NCBI GenBank assembly: GCA_903821255.1
Contig: CAIJKT010000708.1
Span: 1 to 7,106 of the forward strand
Source of the DNA: an uncultured Lentisphaeria bacterium
Lineage (GTDB): Bacteria; Verrucomicrobiota; Lentisphaeria; Victivallales; Victivallaceae
DNA: 7,106 nucleotides
Direction of reading: 5' to 3'
The notes under the pieces were generated by a model. The model searched no databases, had not been told where the DNA came from, and was given only the letters and a program-made list of their open reading frames with translations. Within the stretch, counting starts at the first letter, position 1; each line of letters begins with the position of its first letter. A program made the translations under genes and the position numbers. Below are positions 1 to 7,102 of this stretch, piece after piece.

Positions 1-2
1 CT

Positions 3-836
3 ATTCAGTCTCCACACTCACTGCACACCCATCAGATGCTGAAAGGCGTCTCGCAAATTGCCTTTGAACATAACTGCCGGGTACAGACGGTGACGGTTTC
101 TCCGACCAACAATCGACATGATATTGATTGGAGACAATTGGATTTTATTAACTCAGACAGCAGGGTATTGGTGGACAGCTACTGGTATTGTGATCTGTTT
201 CCGCTGTTTAAAGAACGCGACTGTAAGTTGGCTTTTGTCGAAAACCAGACTTATAAATTTAAACTATATACCGAGTACCTAAAGAATTGGTTTGTTTTAA
301 GCTTGAACCGTATCAGCGCGATGGAGTCGGCGGTTAAATTATTGGCGGATCGCGGTTGCCGCCGGATTGCTCTGGCACAAAGTAATCTTGAAGAAAAAGA
401 CCACCCAGTGCTGCATGGCTATAAGTCCGGATTGGCCAAGTGCGGACTCCGGTATGCCGCCTGGATAGACCCCTTGAATATCAACAATAAAATCATTGGC
501 GAGATTATCTCTGATTTTTATAAGAAGAATCATTTTGATGCATTGCTGCTGGACCCGCTTCTAGTTTTCAAATTACGGACGCAGCGTTCATTGAATTACT
601 GTCTTGGCCTGCCGGAAAGCGTAGTTATCATGGCGAATGCTGAGATTAACTATAACCAGCAGACGTTCCCTGCGCTTTCCAGCCTCGATTATCCATATGA
701 CGAGATTGGCCGGGTTGCAGCGCGACGGCTGCTGGAAGATGAATTCAAGCCGGGACGGCAGATATTTGACGCGCGGATTATCGAACGCGAATCAACGATG
801 CATGAAACTGAACGGTTAGCCTTAATAACAACATAA
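3..836 (+). CDS. LacI-type sugar-sensing transcriptional regulator, 5'-truncated by window edge
   Basis: This is the C-terminal 277 residues of a one-component transcriptional regulator with a LacI/periplasmic-binding-protein-like effector domain. The reading frame is open to the window edge (11 codons before the ATG at 36), so that ATG is not the true start. Visible family signatures are the start of subdomain 1 (QMLKGVSQIAFEHNCRV), the inter-subdomain segment AVKLLADRGCRRIALAQ, the helix HGYKSGLAKCGL, the late segment PALSSLDYPYDEIGRVAARRLLE followed by the terminal IIERESTMHE, which matches the usual 'RxSt' end of LacI-type sensors. The DNA-binding domain is not in view: it could be a LacI helix-turn-helix or a GntR-type one, as in AraR-like proteins. 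The usual acidic residue near the effector hinge is replaced by a MANAEIN segment, so the ligand cannot be guessed. The pseudopilin gene follows after 20 bases on the same strand, suggesting the regulator is encoded at the head of the operon it controls. Family confident, specificity unknown. Confidence 0.85.
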   Translation: MQSPHSLHTHQMLKGVSQIAFEHNCRVQTVTVSPTNNRHDIDWRQLDFINSDSRVLVDSYWYCDLFPLFKERDCKLAFVENQTYKFKLYTEYLKNWFVLSLNRISAMESAVKLLADRGCRRIALAQSNLEEKDHPVLHGYKSGLAKCGLRYAAWIDPLNINNKIIGEIISDFYKKNHFDALLLDPLLVFKLRTQRSLNYCLGLPESVVIMANAEINYNQQTFPALSSLDYPYDEIGRVAARRLLEDEFKPGRQIFDARIIERESTMHETERLALITT

Positions 837-856
837 TTGCAGAAAAAGGATGTATC

Positions 857-1549
857 ATGGAAAATCAGAAGCCGCATTTTACACTCATAGAGCTCCTTAT
901 CGTGATCGCCATCATAGCGATTCTCGCTTCAATGCTGCTTCCTGCTTTGAATAAAGCGAGAGATAAAACTAAGACGGCAAGCTGCGCCAACAATCTGAAA
1001 CAGATTGGAATTTCAGTATGTTTCTATCTGAATGATTTTCGCTGTTTCCCCGATTTTTATGTAAAAACTCCTTTCCCTGATCAAGGCGCAGCGGGATGCT
1101 GGGTAAGAAAGCTGATTGATTTGCGTTATTCAAATGCAAAATCAAATTCATTTGGTGCTAAATATCCAAGCGAGTTTTTCTGTCCGGGCGAAATGCCCGG
1201 CCCCACATACACAACCATGGGATATGAGCCTTATGTTAATTACGCACTTAATGGACGCTATGACACGTCCGATACTTCTCCTTTGCTGAGAGGGGGTATT
1301 TCGTTAAGAAATGAAAGCCAGGTTAATAAACCTTCACTAACCTCCATGGCTGTAGATAGTGCTGATCATGCATACAATATGACACAAGCCAGTATAATTG
1401 ATTACCGGCATAGCAGCGGAGTTAACAGCGCTTTTACCGACGGACATGTAGTATGGATAAAAATGCTTTCAGTGCCTTTAACTAACAGGAATGGAGTGTA
1501 TTTCTGGGGATATGGCCTGGGGACATATGGAAAAGGTTACGGTCTTTAA
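857..1549 (+). CDS. Type II secretion-like pseudopilin with H-x9-DG motif
   Basis: A 230-residue prepilin-like protein. Residues 8-30 form the N-terminal methylation/transmembrane helix (FTLIELL, then IVIAIIAILASMLLPAL), with Phe8 as predicted mature residue 1 and Glu12 as the conserved Glu5. A short basic leader (MENQKPH) precedes it; position -1 is His7 rather than the usual Gly. Next comes the common ASCANNLKQIG segment (41-51). Near the end His185, nine residues, then Asp195-Gly196 give the 'prepilin-type processing-associated H-x9-DG' motif. The tail (213-230) is rich in Gly and Tyr. The protein should sit in the inner membrane, be cut by a prepilin peptidase and join a pseudopilus or act as a surface/envelope carrier; no other secretion gene is present here. 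The ATG is supported by AAAGGA at 845-850, six bases upstream. A 21-base gap leads to the secreted-protein gene, so co-transcription is likely. Related proteins are strongly expanded in Lentisphaerota and Planctomycetes, and their individual roles are mostly unknown. Confidence 0.93.
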   Translation: MENQKPHFTLIELLIVIAIIAILASMLLPALNKARDKTKTASCANNLKQIGISVCFYLNDFRCFPDFYVKTPFPDQGAAGCWVRKLIDLRYSNAKSNSFGAKYPSEFFCPGEMPGPTYTTMGYEPYVNYALNGRYDTSDTSPLLRGGISLRNESQVNKPSLTSMAVDSADHAYNMTQASIIDYRHSSGVNSAFTDGHVVWIKMLSVPLTNRNGVYFWGYGLGTYGKGYGL

Positions 1550-1570
1550 TAAAAAAAATACAAGGATAAC

Positions 1571-3970
1571 ATGTTTAAGAAAATTCCATCAGTTATGATT
1601 ATCGCAGCGCTTCAATTCACAGCACCGCTTTATGCGAAGAATGAACCGCAAAAAGAACAAAACGTTTATGTTCTTTCGGAGTATGGAAAAGTAGCCACTA
1701 TAAGTGAAGCGGAGGCAACGCTTAACGAATTGGCTGGTCAAGTAAAAAAAAACGGCGGCGGATTTGTTTTCATTGACAATAAAGTCTGTTCTGATTTTAC
1801 TCCTAAGAATAATTATCAGAAAAATTTGGATAAAATCAATTGTATTTCCACTGGAGCCGGCGGGTATAGTGGAAGTTATAAGGATTATCCAACCGTCAGT
1901 ATTATTGATATGCGCAAAGGATACATTGATGCATATCTGCCACAATATGGCGGACGTTCCACACTGAGCTCTTACAGCGGTGTCTTTGCGCCATTGGGCA
2001 TACATAGAGAAATCAATCTGCCGGGCGAAAGCATGGATCCAGCCGGAGCTTTTCCGATAGTGGCCATCACCAATAACATGGTAAAAGGCACGGTCAATTT
2101 CCGTACTCCGATCATGGAAAAGGTGGAAGCCGGCAGCAACGTGCCCATGTATTTTGCCAGTACTGTCGGCTTGTGGGAGGGAGCAAAAATTGCATCCGAA
2201 AGACTTGATGGTAAAAATGAAGTTATTACCGTAAAGAAAATTTTATGGGACGGACAAAAGAAACAAAATTATATTTTAACCGATGTGACAAGGCCATACC
2301 CGGCCGGCAGTATGTTTACCAATAAATCAATCACTCCGGGCTTGAACATGGTTGTCAACAGCAATTCCGATAATCAGACTAATGGGCATATAGGAGTTTT
2401 TGTGGAAAAAAACAGTCTCGGCGATGAATTTCTTTTTCAAGGGATGTTAAGTTATTCCAGTGACGTCAGCAATGCCGGCGGTGATGAAGGAGGTGTTGTT
2501 TTCAGTGCAGAGGTAAGACAGAATTTGGAAGCATTCACCACCAAAGTAAAACGGGTGGACCGCAAAGCCAACTCTCTCTATTTTGAGACTGGCCCCAAAC
2601 GCACAATGTGTTATAATTTGTCCATGTCCAGACCTGTCATCAATTTGAATCAAAAGAAATGGGTCACTGAAGGCAATGTGGTTATTGTCGCAAGCGAACG
2701 GGCGCTAAATGATCCGATTAATAAAATAAAAAACATATACAAGGGCAAAAGATATCCGGATTCCAGCAATAATGATCCGGCTTTCAAGGAAGCCGCGTTG
2801 TTTGCACGGGGCGGATTGATCGAAGGCTCGGCAGATACGCCATGGAATGAGTCGATAGTCGGCCGCTATTTTGCGCTTAACGAACCTGATGAATATATCC
2901 TGGGAGAAAAGGATTTTTATACCGGATATCATTATGGACCGCGGAACACCCCCGTCTATCGGTGGTATCAGATCGTTGATTTTAAAAAGAATTCAGACAA
3001 CACTAAAGTCATTAAAATCCGCAGGACATTCAAGACGGGATTTACTGCCGGAAGCCCGATTTTAATCAATCAGGGAAATTACACTTATGACGGACATCTT
3101 ACGCCGTTAAAATACATCATTGCTCCCGGAGCAGAGGTTTTCGACATATCAGAAGCCTGGCAGGATGCCAGAAACGGTTATCGGAAAGAGGCCTTCATTC
3201 CCAAAGACAGTCCTCAAGACTGCCTGAAGGTCATGCCGAACGGCGATGCTGGCACTCCCTTTGATTTTGAGCCGGGTGACCAGATTGTTCAGGCTGTAGG
3301 CTCGGAACCGTGGACGCCGCGTCCAATCCGGATTCGCATGTTCAATCATTTCCCGTCGGATACGCCTATTGAGGCCATGGAAGTGGTCAACTACAACACG
3401 ATTACCACAACCTACGGCATCAATTTTACCGGTAAACCCATGAACGCTGCTCAAATAGAGAAGCGAAAAGACAAAAGGCCGGCATTTCTGAATGGGATTT
3501 ACTTTCACGAAAGCAGTTCTGTAGGCGTGGGTATGCGATTTGCCGGATATGTCAAAGATGCCGCCATGCTGATGGATCAAAAGGACAATAATTATCAGCC
3601 GATAATATGGAAATATGATTTCAGTAATAAGACCACCTCTGTCGGCGTGAATCCCCGGAATGGCAATATGGAGTTAAAAGGGGGAAATTTTAGTATGGAA
3701 AATGGCGCATTGCTTAAGATTTCCGGGATTTCTTCAACGGATAAAAAGGCTTTAAATCTGCGCGGCATAAATATTCCGGTCAATTCAGACTCAAAAACTC
3801 TTACGGTTAATTTCAAAGATGCTGAACCTGATGACAATTATTCTATTTCCATACAGCCCAACTGGCCGACTATGAATTGGACGAAGTTAAAGACCGCAAA
3901 GGGGTTTACGATAGAATTTTCCGCGCCCGCTCCCGAAAAGGCAGTTATAGACTGGCAACTGATACGTTAA
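1571..3970 (+). CDS. Large secreted protein of unknown function (799 aa)
   Basis: I do not recognise this family. Residues 1-22 look like a Sec signal peptide: basic start (MFKK), hydrophobic stretch (about 8-20) and probable cleavage after Leu-Tyr-Ala22, so the protein should be periplasmic, surface-exposed or released. The mature part is rich in Gly, Asn, Ser and Thr with alternating hydrophobics, suggesting beta structure. Around 45-70 the text EATLNELAGQVKKNGGGFVF resembles the entry segment of right-handed beta-helix and tailspike-like proteins. Segments near 200-252, 323-340 and 463-500 share a short-strand, turn, 'aGs/aGSp' look that could be repeated beta modules. The last 65 residues (about 735-799, with FKDAEPDDNYSISIQPNWP and an ending IDWQLIR) look like a separate C-terminal beta domain of the kind found on beta-helix or tail-fibre-like proteins. 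No catalytic motif is evident. AAGGA at 1562-1566 supports the start. Its place between a pseudopilin and an alpha-mannosidase suggests glycan binding or breakdown, but that is context only. Confidence 0.85.
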   Translation: MFKKIPSVMIIAALQFTAPLYAKNEPQKEQNVYVLSEYGKVATISEAEATLNELAGQVKKNGGGFVFIDNKVCSDFTPKNNYQKNLDKINCISTGAGGYSGSYKDYPTVSIIDMRKGYIDAYLPQYGGRSTLSSYSGVFAPLGIHREINLPGESMDPAGAFPIVAITNNMVKGTVNFRTPIMEKVEAGSNVPMYFASTVGLWEGAKIASERLDGKNEVITVKKILWDGQKKQNYILTDVTRPYPAGSMFTNKSITPGLNMVVNSNSDNQTNGHIGVFVEKNSLGDEFLFQGMLSYSSDVSNAGGDEGGVVFSAEVRQNLEAFTTKVKRVDRKANSLYFETGPKRTMCYNLSMSRPVINLNQKKWVTEGNVVIVASERALNDPINKIKNIYKGKRYPDSSNNDPAFKEAALFARGGLIEGSADTPWNESIVGRYFALNEPDEYILGEKDFYTGYHYGPRNTPVYRWYQIVDFKKNSDNTKVIKIRRTFKTGFTAGSPILINQGNYTYDGHLTPLKYIIAPGAEVFDISEAWQDARNGYRKEAFIPKDSPQDCLKVMPNGDAGTPFDFEPGDQIVQAVGSEPWTPRPIRIRMFNHFPSDTPIEAMEVVNYNTITTTYGINFTGKPMNAAQIEKRKDKRPAFLNGIYFHESSSVGVGMRFAGYVKDAAMLMDQKDNNYQPIIWKYDFSNKTTSVGVNPRNGNMELKGGNFSMENGALLKISGISSTDKKALNLRGINIPVNSDSKTLTVNFKDAEPDDNYSISIQPNWPTMNWTKLKTAKGFTIEFSAPAPEKAVIDWQLIR

Positions 3971-4008
3971 GAGAATCTTAACCAAATTACATAAAAGGCT
4001 ACAATAAA

Positions 4009-6504
4009 ATGAACGCAGAAAAAGTATTTTTGAGTGTACATCGCCATTCCGACTTGGTTTGGAGAAGAACCCAGGCCGGTTACGAAGAAGTCAGGGAAAA
4101 GCAGATTTTGCAAATGTTGAGTCTTTTTGAAAAATATCCGGAATACAGATTTTGCTTTGCTCAGACAGAAATTCTGAAGGCATTTATTGAATTGCATCCG
4201 GAATTTGAAGACACTATTGCAAAGCTGATCAAGGCAAAAAGAATTGAATTATCCGGGGGATTAGTGAGCATCCCTGATACCAATATGGTGACTGGAGAGT
4301 CTCTGATAAGAAATTTTATGACTGGATTAAGTTTCTGCCAGAAACACTATCAGGTTACTCCGCGGATTGCATGGCTGATGGATTGCTTTGGCATGAGTGG
4401 ACAACTGCCTCAAATTCTAATGAAGATGGGCTTCCGGTATCTCTATCCCGGGCGGATGCCGGGGCTTCCGCAAGCAGGCGAATATGATTATCGCAGAGGA
4501 TTTATCTGGGAAGGGCTTGATGGCTCATCCGTCATAGTCGCCAGTGAATCTGAATCAATTGATCCTGAGTCATACACGGCGAACCTTCCTGTCATCTATA
4601 ATATGGAGGAACGGGTAAAAGATGTATTGACAAAAACGCAGCAATACTCCGGCAATGTATTTGCCATGTATAATCGTGAGGAGGATCTCATATGCGAAAA
4701 AGTCCTGTCCATGATTGACGAATTCAATAAAAGCGCAAATAAAAAAATTGTTTTTGCCCAGCCTTCTGATTATTTTAATCAACTTGACAGAAATAAACTT
4801 CTCTCCATAAAGGGCGAATTCAATCCGACTTTTACCGGTTGCTATAGCAGTCTTATCCGGGTAAAGCAATTGTGCCGCGAGGTTGAAAATCTTTTGATTT
4901 CAACAGAAAAACTTTGTTCAGCCACTGGAATGACATTAAATTTTAAATATCCCAAAGAAATTATTGATGCGGCATGGTACAAGTTGTTCATCGCCCAATT
5001 CCATGACGGAATATGCGGATGCCATGTGGAATCTGTTTATAATGAATTGCTGGAAGAGCTTGTTGACGTAAAAATCAAGACTCATCGCCTGGCAAGTTCT
5101 ACTTTGCAACAAACTGGCGATGTTGCATTGCCGGGCAAAACGGGGCTGTTGCTCTTCAATCCACTGACGTATATTTCACCACGGATGATTACTGTTGATT
5201 CAAAATCAGAAATAGCCATCTTTGATGAGAACAACAAGGCAATTCCGGTTCAACGCGATGGAGACAAGATTTGTTTTACGTCTCAACTGCCGGAAGTTGG
5301 ATTTAAGTTTTTGCGGACTGAGCCGTATCATATTAGTAACGCAAAAATCATAAATGATTTTTCCAGGAAAAAAGATTACCTTTTGCAGACCGATAATTTC
5401 AGTATAAAAATCAATGGCTCACGACTTGAAATTCAACCGAGATTTCAGGGCGGAAATATATTTGCAAACAATTTCGGGGAAATCCTTTTCAGACACGATG
5501 AAGGCACTTTAGGGAGAGAAAAATTTACCGGCCCGTATTATGGTGAAAAATACCAGGAGGAATATCTGTCAAGGATTGAAGAGGGAAATGTATTCACCAA
5601 AATAGTTTTCAAGGGCCATGTTCTCCCGAATAAACCGGGTTTCGGCAATTTCAACTATTGGCACGGCTTCGGCAGCCTGACATGGAAGAAGGAATTTATT
5701 TTCCCCAGAGAAACAACGTATTTCAAATTGAGACTTACCCTTGACTGGGAAGGGCAAAATACTAAAGTTTTTCTGTCTTTCCCGCTAAACATCAACCCTG
5801 ACGAAGCAGCAGCCTGTTACGAAATTCCGTTTGGTTGCACAAAACGGAATCCTTATTTTGAAGTTCCGGTGAAGTATCGGCGTACTCTTAAAGAATTACC
5901 AGGCGGCGGCTATAAGACAGCGCTAGGGGACTGGCCGGCGTTGAACTGGGTTGATTATTCAGATCGCAAGAACGCGATTGCCATTGCAAATAACGGAACA
6001 CCCGGACATCAAATGGTCGGCGATAGAGTAATCGTCAGTTTGTTGCGCAGTCCCACCGAAAAAGCCAGTAACTTTTTCCCCGGCGGTTCTTCCGCGGAAA
6101 ATCGGACTCATGTGTACGAATTTGATTTTCTTCCACATGAGGCGGATGATCTTTCTCAAGCCATTGAACTGGGAATGGCCTTGAACAATCCGGCTATGTA
6201 TCAGGAGATATCGGGATTCAACTCCGCACAACCGGTAAAAGGAAATCCGTTGACAAAGCCAATCATTTCAATCTCGCCATCGAATATCGTGTTATCAGCA
6301 TTAAAAATGGCTGAAGGCGGCAATGGTTGGATTGTCAGAATGTATGAAGGTGTCGGTAAAGCTACCGATGCTGAATTAAAAGTGAATTTTGATGCTTTTA
6401 AATTGTATGAAACCGATTTAAACGAGAACAACAACAAAATTGTTTCTGAAGGGAAAATTACATTCAAGCCATTTGAAATTAAAACATTTTTAATAGAAAC
6501 TTGA
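4009..6504 (+). CDS. Glycoside hydrolase family 38 alpha-mannosidase
   Basis: An 831-residue complete GH38 retaining alpha-mannosidase, which releases alpha-linked mannose using a Zn ion. The N-terminal catalytic barrel opens with HRHSDLVW: His13 and Asp15 correspond to the first zinc ligands and Trp18 to the conserved active-site Trp. The segment LVSIPDTNMVTGESLIRN (85-102) matches the family's 'wve.D.n...gEslvRq' block. WLMDCFGMSGQLPQIL contains Asp125, the nucleophile and third ligand. FIWEGLDGSS (165-174) is typical, and QFHDGICG (330-337) supplies His332, the fourth ligand, and Asp333. The middle helical domain and C-terminal beta domains follow, including VSLLRSP (676-682), a PHEADD segment (709-714) and an ending FKPFEIKTFLIET. 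The part between about 216 and 226 (NVFAMYNREED) departs from the glycine-rich or GDD-type acid/base loop common in relatives. There is no signal peptide, so it probably acts in the cytoplasm on imported oligosaccharides. AAAAGG at 3993-3998, ten bases upstream, supports the start. Exact linkage and substrate (N-glycan fragments, mannan, mannosylglycerate-type) cannot be read from sequence. Confidence 0.96.
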   Translation: MNAEKVFLSVHRHSDLVWRRTQAGYEEVREKQILQMLSLFEKYPEYRFCFAQTEILKAFIELHPEFEDTIAKLIKAKRIELSGGLVSIPDTNMVTGESLIRNFMTGLSFCQKHYQVTPRIAWLMDCFGMSGQLPQILMKMGFRYLYPGRMPGLPQAGEYDYRRGFIWEGLDGSSVIVASESESIDPESYTANLPVIYNMEERVKDVLTKTQQYSGNVFAMYNREEDLICEKVLSMIDEFNKSANKKIVFAQPSDYFNQLDRNKLLSIKGEFNPTFTGCYSSLIRVKQLCREVENLLISTEKLCSATGMTLNFKYPKEIIDAAWYKLFIAQFHDGICGCHVESVYNELLEELVDVKIKTHRLASSTLQQTGDVALPGKTGLLLFNPLTYISPRMITVDSKSEIAIFDENNKAIPVQRDGDKICFTSQLPEVGFKFLRTEPYHISNAKIINDFSRKKDYLLQTDNFSIKINGSRLEIQPRFQGGNIFANNFGEILFRHDEGTLGREKFTGPYYGEKYQEEYLSRIEEGNVFTKIVFKGHVLPNKPGFGNFNYWHGFGSLTWKKEFIFPRETTYFKLRLTLDWEGQNTKVFLSFPLNINPDEAAACYEIPFGCTKRNPYFEVPVKYRRTLKELPGGGYKTALGDWPALNWVDYSDRKNAIAIANNGTPGHQMVGDRVIVSLLRSPTEKASNFFPGGSSAENRTHVYEFDFLPHEADDLSQAIELGMALNNPAMYQEISGFNSAQPVKGNPLTKPIISISPSNIVLSALKMAEGGNGWIVRMYEGVGKATDAELKVNFDAFKLYETDLNENNNKIVSEGKITFKPFEIKTFLIET

Positions 6505-6803
6505 TATTTGATTTTGTGTGCTGATTTATTTGGTGGCAGGGAGAAATATTTTTTAATTGAGATCAACGAAAGGTAATCATTAATTGAAGAATAGCTGGCT
6601 GACATGGGGATGCAAATATAATATGGAATGGCGAGGCTTTAAGGTTTGAATGAATGAATCATTGGCCGAAATGACCACGATTCGAGTTGTTTTGCAAGGT
6701 TTATATCTTCCGGTGAATTGGCGGTTACAACTTCACAGATACGGACATAATATTACGCACGTTGCTCTAGCATTGAACGAATCCTGTATAAAAAAGTGTC
6801 ATG

Positions 6804-6828
6804 GGGGCGGGTTAAAACGGGCCGCCTC
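6804..6828. other. GC-rich imperfect stem-loop
   Basis: GGGGCGG at 6804-6810 can pair with CCGCCTC at 6822-6828 (seven pairs, one of them G-U) around an 11-base loop. It stands out from AT-rich surroundings. The 7-mer GCGGGTT occurs at 6807-6813 and again at 6832-6838. No T-tract follows on the + strand, so it does not look like a standard intrinsic terminator for the mannosidase operon, and it is about 300 bases past that gene. Role unknown. Confidence 0.3.
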
Positions 6829-7090
6829 GGTGCGGGTTCTACTGGGCCAACTTATTAGTTGAGATGTTGGCATGTTTAAAAAGGTAGTTGACGCTTTTAT
6901 GTCACAACGCTCTGATAAAGTAAAACAGTCAAAACAAGCTCGGCGGAACGATACATATTGTAGCACCGGACTTTGCCAGAATTTTAGTCGAAAAGACATC
7001 AAACTGACTCGACTGCATTTTTCAGGTTTAAAATTTATCGGGGAACGTCGGCGTAATAATAATCTAGGTTATGCCAGTGCGATTTTTTTC

Positions 7091-7102
7091 AGGGAGAAAA
7101 TG
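7091..7102 (+). promoter_or_regulatory. Possible ribosome binding site and start codon of a downstream gene
   Basis: AGGGAG at 7091-7096 is followed three bases later by ATG (7100-7102) and six bases later by TTG (7103-7105), in the same frame. The Shine-Dalgarno match is strong, and the spacing is short for the ATG and good for the TTG. Only two codons of the putative gene are in the window, so the product is unknown. Confidence 0.35.

Noticed and set aside
1589..2005. 138-codon frame antisense to the secreted-protein gene
   Set aside because: It lies wholly opposite a well-supported gene with signal peptide and ribosome site. Its translation looks like a complement shadow.
3149..3580. 143-codon frame antisense to the secreted-protein gene
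   Set aside because: Shadow of the coding strand, with no ribosome site or motif and His/Arg-rich composition.
6505..6600. Search for an intrinsic terminator after the mannosidase gene
   Set aside because: T-rich runs exist (for example near 6548-6554) but no stable GC stem precedes them; the only small inverted repeat (TTGA-GA-TCAA) is too weak.
6653..6663. Perfect short palindrome AATGA-A-TCATT, considered as an operator
   Set aside because: It is built from a GAAT direct repeat, is only 11 bases long, and has no paired promoter. A chance occurrence in AT-rich DNA is likely.
6650..6862. 70-codon + strand open frame with AAGG five bases before its ATG
   Set aside because: The translation has no recognisable motif, its codon texture differs from the neighbouring genes, and it runs through the GC-rich hairpin. 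The ribosome-site match is only four bases and could be chance.
6799..7002. - strand 67-codon frame across the G-rich island
   Set aside because: It ends its life as an Arg/Pro-rich translation with no family resemblance, and overlaps other weak frames. I considered a transposase remnant but saw no DDE-type or inverted-repeat evidence.
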